The notes beneath the pieces are model-generated. The model was not told the DNA's origin. It saw nothing but the letters and a program-made list of their open reading frames with translations, and did no database searches. DNA of 64,000 bases from Bin87 sp034423595. GTDB taxonomy: Bacteria > Chloroflexota > Dehalococcoidia > Lucifugimonadales > UBA3495. The stretch is taken from the NCBI GenBank assembly GCA_965207025.1, contig OZ242258.1, positions 1,860,001-1,924,000 on the forward strand, read 5' to 3'. Of the stretch, positions 19,534-27,955 are shown piece after piece. Both the position numbers and the translations under genes were made by a program. The stretch's first letter is position 1. Each line of letters starts with the position of its first letter.

Positions 19534-19851
19534 TCAGGACCTGAGGGATGCCGACGAAGCAGCCGAAAGGTCGCCGTAGGGTCGGCAACAGCGCGATGGG
19601 CCGTGATGCAGGGCACGGTGAACGCGACCCCTCAAAACTCCGAGCTTGGCGACGAAGTTCCGCTGGTTGTGGCCCCGACCTACGAGTTGCCGTATCTTGG
19701 CGTCAAGGTAGATGCCATCGGTTTCGCGCCTGTAGAACGCTCCGGTGGTTGTTCCGGCACTTGCCCCGGAGACTGCCTCGGCTACGGTGCCAGACGACGC
19801 CGAAATCGCCGGCAGCAAGGCGCGTAGTTGACGAGTGCCGAGCTTCATCAC
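19534..19851 (-). CDS. Small hypothetical protein, translationally coupled
   Basis: A 105-aa frame starting with GTG at 19849-19851, which overlaps the stop of the upstream gene (GTGATGA). Overlap of this kind supports real translation. The sequence is basic and alanine/arginine-rich with no recognised domain; the segment FYRRETDGIYLDAKIRQLVG is the most protein-like part. The function is unknown, and the distal end may be longer than the true protein. Confidence 0.45.
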   Translation of the reverse strand: MMKLGTRQLRALLPAISASSGTVAEAVSGASAGTTTGAFYRRETDGIYLDAKIRQLVGRGHNQRNFVAKLGVLRGRVHRALHHGPSRCCRPYGDLSAASSASLRS

Positions 19852-20243
19852 CCCCGCCGGCTCAAGAGGTCCCGCTGCTCGGCCACATCCCGGGAAACTC
19901 TCCGGTTTTTGAGCCCCTCGATGATCCAGTGCTTGTCGGCTTCGTCGAGCAACCGCTCCAGTTCCCGTTCGTGGGCTGCAGCTTCCCGGAGGTGCTCGAC
20001 TTCGTGGAGGACCAGGCCCACGTCGAGCTCTGCGCGGGGCATGGCGTTGTTGTCGCCCAAGTAGACGGTGTCGCCGCCGCTCCTGATGGCTTCCGGATTC
20101 TGGTTCAGGATGCCAGCGAAGTTGGTCCAGATGCCGGCCGTTCGAGCCAGGCGGGCCCGAAGTTTCAGGACCCTCTCGTGGGTGGCCTCGTAGTCGGCGA
20201 CCAGTCGCCCCAGGTCGGCGTGTTCGTCGTTGGCCGTCGTCAT
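19848..20243 (-). CDS. Small coiled-coil hypothetical protein, 131 aa
   Basis: Strongly charged helical protein starting MTTANDEHADLGRLVADYEA, with heptad-like stretches (LRARLARTAG; LHEVEHLREAAAHERELERL) flanking a short central region with YLGDN. It resembles no catalytic family I know. It is the first gene of a two-gene unit, its stop overlapping the next start. It may be a structural or regulatory partner of that product. Confidence 0.65.
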   Translation of the reverse strand: MTTANDEHADLGRLVADYEATHERVLKLRARLARTAGIWTNFAGILNQNPEAIRSGGDTVYLGDNNAMPRAELDVGLVLHEVEHLREAAAHERELERLLDEADKHWIIEGLKNRRVSRDVAEQRDLLSRRG

Positions 20244-20579
20244 GATGTCGGCGCTCCCCGCGTTCCGGAATACCGCTATGTTACGCCCGCCGCAGGGAGT
20301 TACCCCGGGAGCGTCGCCGACGGCTGATGGCCGTCTTGGGCAAAAGCACGGTGGCGCCGACTCCCGGGTCGTCGGCCAAGTCGTGCCAAAACCCGGTGCA
20401 GCTGTGAGAGCATTCCGGGTCGCCTTCTTCAGACGGGCGATGCCCGCCGGTCGACTCGCTCAGGGAAGGTCCTTGGAACCTTGACCGATGATCGCAGGAT
20501 GAATGCGGGCGGGTCGGAGTGATCTGACACTCGAGATCTCGTTGGTTGGGTCACGCTTCTTCGTCTTTTCTGGCCTTTA

Positions 20580-20775
20580 GGCCCGGCAGAATTCCCTGTT
20601 CCACGTGGCTACGGCGCGGGCGAACCCAGCGCCTTCGCGGCGGTTCGTTCTTTTTCTGACATTCTCGGTGACCTCCCGGTTGTCCACACCAGCTTGGGTG
20701 GCGCACGGTTGACCATCCGAAACGTGCGCGCAACCACCTTAATTTTGCCGCGTGATTGGCGGCGGCGACCACGCG
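20580..20775 (+). repeat. Dispersed repeat, copy A (shorter)
   Basis: Starts GGCCCGGCAGAATTCCCTGT and ends near GCGGCGACCACG. It aligns throughout with 27491-27766 in the same orientation, sharing blocks such as GCGCCTTCGCGGCGG, CGCGTG(A/G)TTGGCGG and GCGCGCA(A/G)CCACCTT. It lacks about 80-90 bp present in the middle of copy B. The origin is unknown; a remnant of a mobile or repeated intergenic element is likely. Confidence 0.75.
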
Positions 20776-20817
20776 GTGGATTTGAGAACAGCGCATTCGC
20801 ATTTGGAATTTACAGGC

Positions 20818-20928
20818 ACGTCACTCCGGCGAAAGCCGGAGTCCAGAGGCCAAAGAATGAAGGAAACGGTAGCGAAACTACCGATTTCGGGCACTGGATA
20901 CCGGCTTCCGCCAGTATGATGGTAGCCG
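20818..20928. repeat. Palindromic REP/MITE-like unit
   Basis: Begins ACGTCACTCCGGCGAAAGCC and contains CTCCGGCGAAAGCCGGAG, a near-perfect dyad; a second half-site GATACCGGCTTCCGCCAG follows about 60 bp later. It resembles the element at 60904-61002, suggesting a genome-wide repeat family. Confidence 0.55.
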
Positions 20929-21086
20929 GGAGTGCCGGATCAAATAGCCGATGATTGAAATGCGGGTGCCCTGATGGTCGTGGCCAATCGCGCGGATCTA
21001 ACCTCAATTCCTGATAGAATCTAACCTGCTCATCACCGTTGGCATCAGCTGCAACAATCAACGTTTTGAAGAGGATGGCATCGATT

Positions 21087-22172
21087 ATGGACAAAGGCAT
21101 AAGGATTCCTACCTTCGTGACTGGACCAACCAACGAGAACTACTTCAAATGTGCAAAATACCCCATCATATACAAGAGGTTGCACTTTGCCGACCCGCTG
21201 GATCCAGCGCACTTCGGAGGGGAAGTCAAACAACTGCGGGAAGTTTTATGGCAAGTGTTCACAGCGGCTCAAATGAAGCAAGCCCTGGAGGACACGGCGT
21301 TCGAAGCAATCGCCAGTGCACTGGCGACTTGGGGAATGACTTTCGTTCCTACGATGCTACCGAGCCAAAAACCACCTGAGCACGAATACCCAGACGCGAC
21401 GGCGGTCGTGAATGGAGAGCTTTACGATGTGGAGATTACACGTGTGTCCCCAGTAGACGCATCTGGGACTAACGTTGAAACTTACAGCAGTTTGATGTCC
21501 GAAGACAAAATCATCGAGCCACGATTATCGCCGGTTTTGTACTGTCACCATCAACGGCATCAAACTTCCAATAATCGTTGCCCAAGATGGCAGTACATTT
21601 CAGAATCGCAGGTTGCATCGGATCCGTTCCATGATCCCGATCACCGCAGTTTTGTGCTGTTGCAACCTAGGTTTGCAGCAGAACTGTTCCCTGACTTACT
21701 GGGCGATGTAACTCGATGGTACACGCCTGTGGCGTTATTGCCGGACTTTGAGATAACACCGCACGTGTTCAGAAGTAGCATTGGAAAGGCTTTCCTTGAC
21801 AAGCGGGAGGATGTGCGCAGAAGAAGTACTGCTGACAAGACGCTGTTGGTAATAATGTCTCAATCATTCTCACCTTCGGATCAGTGGGTCGAAAAGTTGA
21901 ATCTGCAAAGTCGAAGCGGCATTGATGTGGTTGTCCTGGCCGATTTGTCTGGATACATTGGGATGATACACGATGGACGAGCGGCCAAGGTGATCAAAAC
22001 TTCCATGGTTAAGTGCGGTTGGTGCAAAACGCCTGATTGTAATCACCAGCGTATTTTGACGGTTTTCCAAGAGTTCGGCGGGAATGAGGAAACTGCGAAC
22101 AACCTCGGCGAGTACGGGACGATGGATGATGCCATGATGACGATGCTACAGGCACGGGTAACGGATGGATAG
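21087..22172 (+). CDS. Hypothetical protein with possible nuclease-like motif, AT-richer than neighbours
   Basis: A 361-aa protein of unknown family. AGAGG at 21070-21074 lies 12 bp before the ATG at 21087; another ATG at 21075 abuts that site and is less likely. At about residues 95-120 the sequence EYPDATAVVNGELYDVEITR places PD before a strand ending E-I-T, reminiscent of the PD-(D/E)xK layout but lacking the lysine. The C-terminus has CGWCKTPDCNHQ, a possible zinc site (C-x2-C-x4-C-x-H). Base composition is lower in GC than flanking genes and codon choice differs, pointing to horizontal origin. It converges on the truncated SNF2-associated gene, 13 bp away. Confidence 0.7.
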   Translation: MDKGIRIPTFVTGPTNENYFKCAKYPIIYKRLHFADPLDPAHFGGEVKQLREVLWQVFTAAQMKQALEDTAFEAIASALATWGMTFVPTMLPSQKPPEHEYPDATAVVNGELYDVEITRVSPVDASGTNVETYSSLMSEDKIIEPRLSPVLYCHHQRHQTSNNRCPRWQYISESQVASDPFHDPDHRSFVLLQPRFAAELFPDLLGDVTRWYTPVALLPDFEITPHVFRSSIGKAFLDKREDVRRRSTADKTLLVIMSQSFSPSDQWVEKLNLQSRSGIDVVVLADLSGYIGMIHDGRAAKVIKTSMVKCGWCKTPDCNHQRILTVFQEFGGNEETANNLGEYGTMDDAMMTMLQARVTDG

Positions 22173-22185
22173 GTGGATTTGGCAC

Positions 22186-23778
22186 TCACGGCCTTCTGTG
22201 ACGTGCGTTGCTTGCAGCCAACAAACTATCGTCAAATTCCCTAAGATCTCTGTCACCGCAACAGAGCGGCTGCGCATTGAGAGGTCGCAAGTGGTCGGCG
22301 GCCATGCTGATGCGGACCGCTTCCCGCAGGGTGAGCTGGTCGCGGTTGCGCCAGATGTCCGCGGCGGCTCGGATTTCGTCAGCGTCGATTTCGACCCACT
22401 GGCGGCGGAAGCGGACCAGCGGCACCTTTAGGTCAGCCAGCTCGAACAGTTCCTCGGCTGCCATCACCTCGTCGCCCATGGTGACCTGCACGTTCAGGTC
22501 GATGAGCGCCCCCATCGTCATGTTGGTGCCGCCCTGCATCGGCGGGGTACGGACTTCGGCCCTGATGGTGGGACGGTTCTTCGTTCCCCGGCGGGTCCAC
22601 CAGGCGGGCAGCATCACGCCGAAGCCGGCCTGCTGTAACGCGGCCGCCTGCTGGGTGAGGAACTGGTGAGCCTGTTCAGAGTCGAGCCGCGTGTCGGCCG
22701 GGCTTCGTTTGTTCAGGCTGTGGGAGACGGGCGGGCACACTGAGCCGGCCTGGGCCAGGGAGGTGAGCAGAAATTCGGCCGGGTTGAAATCCGGCGACAG
22801 CCGTTCCTGTGCGTCGTTGGCGGGCAGCAAGAGGCTATGGTCGTCGTGGGGCTGGAGCAGGTAGCGGAGGTACCAGTCCTGTTCACGCAGAGCACTCGGT
22901 GGGTCGTCCTCGTCGGGTTCCGGTGGCTCTTCCAGGCGCAGGCACAGGCGATAAGGGGAGTTGGCCGCCACGGCGATTGGCCGGTGCCATTCCGCCACCT
23001 GCCGGCGCAACTGTTGGAGCTGGGCGTCGGAGGTGTATATGTCGCCGTCCGACATCGTCAGGGCGTGGAGCCAGGCGTCGTGCGCCGAGTTGAACTCCGG
23101 AGTGCCTCCCTTGGCGTCCTGACGGACCATGTGGTTCACGAGGCTGGCGATGAACTCCCTGAGGACGGCCTGCGGCGGGGTAGTTGGCGGCCGGTCCGTT
23201 GAAGGGGCGGTCATGGCTCGTGTCGAGGCCGGCATCGCGCTGGCGAGTTCCGCCAATCGGTGGGCGTCGTCGCCGACGTAGAGCGGCGTCCACACGGCAT
23301 TGGTTCTGTCGCCGTGCCGATTGACGTTGGGCAGGAACTGCTGCTGAACGGTGAGGCCGGCGGCGAAGAGCAAGACGTGTCGCCAGTAGGCCACGTCGAG
23401 GCCCAGCGCCACGCCCGGCGTCAGCACGCGACCGTTCTGGCAACGTTGCAGCAGTTCGATGGCCTGAGCGCTGGAAAGCCTGAGCACCGGCACACGCCAG
23501 GGCTTGATGCGGGGCTTGGCCCTCGACTTGGGCGCGGGACCCGCCAACGCTTCAGATGGTATGGGGTTGTTGCCGCGGCTGGGCAGCCAGATGGTGGCTT
23601 CCACCTCGAGGCCGACGCGGTCCTCGGGTGTAACGCCGACTGCTTCCGCCAAATGCCTGAGGTCGGCGCAACGGGGATGGAGGCCATCCGGCTGTAGGTC
23701 GGAGTGCGAGGGTTGGTCGGAGTCCTCTCCCCACAGGGTCAGTTGTCCGGCCAGTTGTGCGGCGTGGATGATTAGCAT
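22186..23778 (-). CDS. Orphan N-terminal SNF2-associated domain protein (helicase motor absent)
   Basis: A 530-aa product beginning MLIIHAAQLAGQLTLWGEDS, the usual start of bacterial SNF2 helicases that carry an N-terminal SNF2-associated domain (PF12419 type). Near the end it has the signature of that domain: GFGVMLPAWWTRRGTK, ALIDLNVQVTMGDEVMAAEE and PLVRFRRQWVEIDADE. In complete proteins a several-hundred-residue helicase motor follows. Here the frame stops about 60 residues later, and the unrelated convergent gene begins. The protein is therefore probably truncated by recombination, although a free-standing domain protein cannot be excluded. It resembles in size and direction the other minus-strand genes of the plasmid-like part. 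Confidence 0.75.
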   Translation of the reverse strand: MLIIHAAQLAGQLTLWGEDSDQPSHSDLQPDGLHPRCADLRHLAEAVGVTPEDRVGLEVEATIWLPSRGNNPIPSEALAGPAPKSRAKPRIKPWRVPVLRLSSAQAIELLQRCQNGRVLTPGVALGLDVAYWRHVLLFAAGLTVQQQFLPNVNRHGDRTNAVWTPLYVGDDAHRLAELASAMPASTRAMTAPSTDRPPTTPPQAVLREFIASLVNHMVRQDAKGGTPEFNSAHDAWLHALTMSDGDIYTSDAQLQQLRRQVAEWHRPIAVAANSPYRLCLRLEEPPEPDEDDPPSALREQDWYLRYLLQPHDDHSLLLPANDAQERLSPDFNPAEFLLTSLAQAGSVCPPVSHSLNKRSPADTRLDSEQAHQFLTQQAAALQQAGFGVMLPAWWTRRGTKNRPTIRAEVRTPPMQGGTNMTMGALIDLNVQVTMGDEVMAAEELFELADLKVPLVRFRRQWVEIDADEIRAAADIWRNRDQLTLREAVRISMAADHLRPLNAQPLCCGDRDLREFDDSLLAASNARHRRP

Positions 23779-24297
23779 GGCGGCTTTCTCTCTGTCGGTT
23801 TTACTACGGGAGACCTACCGTTGGAAAGAGGGCGAGAGGCGGCCGGCGTTGCAGTGCCTGTTCCCGTTCCGCAGGGGACGGTTCTGGCCGAGTGTTGCCA
23901 CTGCTGGGAACTGGAGAGACTGACGTCGTTCCCGCCACCCGTGCGGCGGTCGCCCACGGTGGGACTGCCGCTTGTTCGAGTGCTTCCGGAAGCGGCAGCC
24001 TCGCCGGAAGTCATGGTGTTAGCGAGCACCTTAACTTGACCGGCATCACGGCGAGTTCGAGAACGGCTTTGGATGTGCGCCCGCTCGAAGATGGTGCGGG
24101 CAACGCGTGATCTGACCGCGCCTGACTGCTAAACTGCTGCCTCGCGGACTTTCACATTGCTCAGGCCACGGGTCGGGGAGACTGGTGAACAGTTGCTATG
24201 GGACAACTCCCGTCAGTTTGGGAGCCTTGGGTTTCTCGGCGCCTTTGGCTGCCTACTCCGGCGGTGTTCGGTCTGCGTCGGAATTCACCTCGATGTC
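23779..24297. other. Intergenic region before the lipoprotein gene
   Basis: About 520 bp between divergent genes; no gene or RNA recognised. It should contain promoters for the leftward SNF2-associated gene and the rightward lipoprotein gene, but no clear consensus hexamers were found. Confidence 0.4.
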
Positions 24298-25709
24298 GTG
24301 CGCGCATTGAAGACACTGTTGACATCCGTAACGCTCGGACTGGCGTTCCTGGCCCTGACCGCCTGCGGCGGGACGCCGTCGCCCGACGCCCCTACGGCGA
24401 CGGCAGCGCCGCGTGTCCTCACCACGGGGTCGTCAGAGCCTGTATCGGAATCCTACCGCTTGGACTTGGACTCCGGCGTGGTTGTCGCCTTTGTGGAAGG
24501 ATTGACGCCCGAGAAGGTGGAAAAGGTTGCCTACGTGACTCACGTTCCCACTGGCTCTCAGGTTGTCCTGGACACCGACGGCAACGTCGTGGACCGACAT
24601 GACGGGAGCGGCGACGGACCAAACCCCTTGGATTCAATCCTCGAGGACGCAGCAGCGATGGCCCGGATCTTGGAGGGTCTTACCAACGGTGCGGACGTGA
24701 GCCCTCAACCACATACGATCTCGTGGGTGCCCATGGTGAAGTTCGGCGGGGTCCATTACCTGAGGCAGTGGGATTTGGTTGGAAAACTTACCCGCAAGGA
24801 AGCACAGTACCTCACGGCGGAAGACTTGGGACCGGAGATTTACCGGGTTGCGTTCCGGGGCGACGGCTACGCGGGCCCGTGGTACCGCTACCAGGACGGC
24901 GACGCCACGTTCCTGAACCCAGGAACGCCGGTATACGAGGTAAAGGCTACTCACCAGAGTTCCGGCTGGCGACGCTCAAACAAGGCAGGGCAACCCTGTA
25001 TGAAGCTGACACGAACCCGCACGCGAAAACCGGCGGGGACTTGCTGGACATAGGGGGCAAGGTCACGGCCATTGACATCCTCAATGACGACGACGAGATG
25101 ACGGTGCTGGGCAGGATGGTTGACGAAACTACCACCGAGCGGTTCGTTGACTCGGTGCTCGAAGCACCGGTAGATCAGCGTAGCCGTGATCATGACGGTC
25201 CGCGCTACTTCCTTGGCATCCGTCTCGCCGACGGCACGTCGGTCGTGCGAGCGTTCTGGCTCGAGACGGGAGAACTCTCGCGGGGGATCATGACGGACCC
25301 AGTCGTAACGCTGTCGGTGTGGTGGAAAATACCCAACGAGCATCTGCCGGTTGGAACGGACGGAGGACCCAGAGTCTCGGAACGACTGGCACGCCGGCTG
25401 GGCCTGGCGTACCTGAGTTTCAACTGGCCAGAGCTTGAGGCAACCGGAAAACCGCACTCGCCGACTGTCCGCTTGATGCGCGAGAGCGAGTTTGAGGCGA
25501 TGCAAGGAGGGTCAACAGGGCCGACGGTTCCTGATCCATTGCTCTGGGTGGTGGAAGCCCGGGGTTCATGGCGCTCGGGCGGCATTACACCCGAGGAAGC
25601 CCGGCGCAACTTTTCGGTGGGTCTGATTGCGTTTGACGCCGACACGGGGTCCACGCACGGAAGAATCCACAGGGACGAGCCACTGCTTGGACGCAGCGGC
25701 AACCGCTGA
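24298..25709 (+). pseudogene. Secreted lipoprotein, split by a one-base frameshift
   Basis: The 5' frame encodes a lipoprotein signal (VRALKTLL, hydrophobic stretch, lipobox LTAC followed by GG) and about 200 residues up to GTPVYEVK. The 3' frame continues GYSPEFRLATLKQGRATL and runs to 25709. The two join if one G is added in the run GTAAAGGCTAC at 24940-24950, giving about 470 aa. Both halves are well conserved in style, with acidic beta-rich segments, so an assembly indel is a serious alternative to true inactivation. The start GTG at 24298 directly precedes the signal sequence. The function is unknown; it lies 116 bp upstream of a serpin lipoprotein, and both products would be anchored outside the membrane. 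Confidence 0.75.
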
Positions 25710-25825
25710 CCAACCCGTCTTGGAAACCGTCAATCGAATACCGCAACGACAGGGGAGGTCATGAGATTGGCTGCACGAACGCACGCAACGATGACTTTCA
25801 GCGGGTTGCGGTTCAGGGCGCGCTG

Positions 25826-27268
25826 ATGGTCGCGACAACAACTGGTCACGCTCTGGACTGCTTTCGGGAGACACTGAGGACCTGGTTCGGCGCTCTGCGA
25901 CGGATCTGGCCAACCGTTGCGGCATTCGTCGTGTTGACGGCAATTTCCGGCTGCGGGGTGGAACCACCGGCGGCAGTTCCGCCCGCAACGCAGGCGCCGA
26001 CGCCGGCTGCCCTTGCGAACCCCGCTGCTGCAGCCCCTACGGCGGTGAACGCGCTGCGTTCGGACAGGGAACGGTCTGCCCCGGCCGTGGGCACAGCGGA
26101 CTCGAGCGAACTGGTAAGAGGAAACAATGCCTTCGCCTTCGACCTGTACCGCACTCTGAGCAGCGGCGAGGGCAACTTCTTCTACTCTCCCTTCAGCATC
26201 TCTCAGGCGCTGGCCATGACCTCTGCCGGGGCCAGGGGCGAAACATTGCGCCAGATGGAAGCCACCCTCCATCACAGGCTTCCGCAAAGCAGCCTTCATT
26301 CGGCGTTCAACGTCCTGGACCGAACCCTCGCTTCAAGAGGCCAGGAGCCAGGGGGCACGCCCAGTGACGCCGGTGAGGGCGGTCAGTATTTCCGCCTTAA
26401 CATCGCCAACGCCGTCTGGGGTCAGGACGGCTATCATTTCCTGCCCGACTTCCTCGATTTGCTTGCCGAACACTACGGGGCAGGGATGATGGCCGTGGAC
26501 TTCATGGGCGCGCCGGACGAGTCCCGCCTCAGGATCAACGACTGGGTTGCTGAGGAAACGGAAGGCAAGGTCGAGGACCTCTTGGCCCCGGGTGTCATAA
26601 AGGATTCCACCCGCCTGGTGCTCACCAACGCCATCTATTTCAACGCCTCGTGGCTCTGGCAGTTCAACCCGAGGGATACCGAGGCGCGTCCGTTTCATCT
26701 GGCCGGAGGTGGCACGGTGAGTGTACCGATGATGACGGAGACCAGCAAGGAATTCTACGGCTACGCCACGGGTGACGGGTACCAGGCGGTCGACGTGCCG
26801 TACTCCTGGGGCGAGATGTCCATGACCATCCTGCTGCCCGACGAGGGCTCGCTGGGAGAATTCGAAGGCTCGCTGGACGCAGAAACGCTCAACCGGATCA
26901 TAGATGACATCGAGATCGACTACATCACCCTCACGATGCCGTTGTTCGAGTTCGAGTCCGAGTTCAGCCTGGGAGACACCTTGGCTGGGATGGGGATGCA
27001 CGACGCCTTCGGCGGCGGCGCCGACTTTTCAGGCATGACCGGTTCCAGGGAGCTGTGGATTTCCGAAGTGGTCCACAAGGCGTTCGTGTCGGTGGACGAG
27101 GAGGGCACGGAGGCGGCGGCGGCCACGGGAGTGGTCATGCTTCTTTCAGGTCTGGACAAAGAGCCCATTGAGGTGACGGTCGACCGCCCCTTCGTCTTTC
27201 TGATCCGGGACATGGGGACCGGCACGGTCCTGTTCCTGGGGCGTGTGTCCAATCCCGACCCGTCGTGA
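25826..27268 (+). CDS. Serpin-family serine protease inhibitor, lipoprotein-anchored
   Basis: A 480-aa serpin. The N-terminus has basic residues, a hydrophobic segment and a lipobox ISGC (Cys about 43), then a proline/alanine linker. The serpin fold starts near NNAFAFDLYRTLSSGEGNFF and YSPFSISQALAMTSAGARGET. It continues with the conserved LVLTNAIYFNASW and the hinge of the reactive-centre loop, DEEGTEAAAATGVVM (about 424-438), whose small residues indicate an inhibitory serpin. The end has DRPFVFLIRD and LFLGRVSNP. The loop is short, and the P1 residue cannot be fixed by eye. Bacterial serpins are thought to protect cells from secreted or host proteases. Confidence 0.95.
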   Translation: MVATTTGHALDCFRETLRTWFGALRRIWPTVAAFVVLTAISGCGVEPPAAVPPATQAPTPAALANPAAAAPTAVNALRSDRERSAPAVGTADSSELVRGNNAFAFDLYRTLSSGEGNFFYSPFSISQALAMTSAGARGETLRQMEATLHHRLPQSSLHSAFNVLDRTLASRGQEPGGTPSDAGEGGQYFRLNIANAVWGQDGYHFLPDFLDLLAEHYGAGMMAVDFMGAPDESRLRINDWVAEETEGKVEDLLAPGVIKDSTRLVLTNAIYFNASWLWQFNPRDTEARPFHLAGGGTVSVPMMTETSKEFYGYATGDGYQAVDVPYSWGEMSMTILLPDEGSLGEFEGSLDAETLNRIIDDIEIDYITLTMPLFEFESEFSLGDTLAGMGMHDAFGGGADFSGMTGSRELWISEVVHKAFVSVDEEGTEAAAATGVVMLLSGLDKEPIEVTVDRPFVFLIRDMGTGTVLFLGRVSNPDPS

Positions 27269-27955
27269 ACGAGCGGAACGCTGAGGTGGTGGACCCCTAT
27301 GGGCTTTCAGCTAATCGACTGTACCATCAAGCGACGGTGACTGATGGGATTTTCAGGGTCGTGTCGTTGGTCGAGACCCTCCCCGAGGTGTTTGTTGGAT
27401 AAGCCGGCGTCGGCCAAGGTTCAAGACGCCCCTGGTGGCTGATTCGTTACCCAACAGGTCATTGCTGGTTTTCCTCGCCGCTGGTCGGGAGGCCCGGCAG
27501 AGTGCCCTGTTCCACGTTGCTGCGGCGCGGGCGAACCGAGCGCCTTCGCGGCGGACCGATGAATTTGACCTGGCCTGGGTACTGGCCCACGAGTTCAAAT
27601 TTCTGGTGACTGGGATCGCCTGCCCCGAAAGTGGCGGGCTGTTCGTTTCCTGACATCCTCGGCGACCTCCTGTTGCCAACATCAACGTCGGTGGCGCGCG
27701 GTTGATCATTCGAGGTCTGCGCGCAGCCACCTTGATTTTACCGCGTGGTTGGCGGAGGCGATCACGAAGATGGATTCGCGAATGTCCTCGAGGGATCCCC
27801 AGTTTCGGTGCACCGTTTGGTCAGGCCAGTGGCTCGGCTCCGTCGCACTTCGTACCGTGAAGCTGGTGACGGAACCCCTGTGAGGCGCGTGAAGGGCGGT
27901 CCTGTGCGCGGATACCCCTCTGGCGGCAAGTCCGACGCTCCAGTGAGGAGGCCAG
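27269..27955. other. Intergenic region with dispersed repeat copy B
   Basis: About 690 bp between the serpin and the HNH gene, which converge on it. It holds copy B of the dispersed repeat; no gene recognised. The repeat keeps a short open frame (ALFHVAAARANRAPSRR) that is also partly conserved in copy A, so it may derive from coding DNA. Confidence 0.5.
27491..27766 (+). repeat. Dispersed repeat, copy B (longer)
   Basis: Starts GGCCCGGCAGAGTGCCCTGT and ends near GCGGAGGCGATCACG. It is a direct repeat of 20580-20775 with an additional internal 80-90 bp around 27556-27640. The pair encloses the SNF2-associated, lipoprotein and serpin genes. Confidence 0.75.

Larger units (their letters stand above)
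20244..21086. other. Repeat-rich intergenic region
   Basis: About 840 bp without a recognisable gene. It contains copy A of a dispersed repeat (20580-20775), a palindromic CACTCCGGCGAAAGCCGGAG unit at about 20820-20840, and the likely promoter region of the AT-richer gene starting at 21087. Confidence 0.55.

Noticed and set aside
18937..19616. Overlapping frames on both strands between the AAA+ ATPase and the coupled small genes
   Set aside because: Composition is low-complexity and none has a ribosome site or recognisable motif; they look like consequences of high GC.
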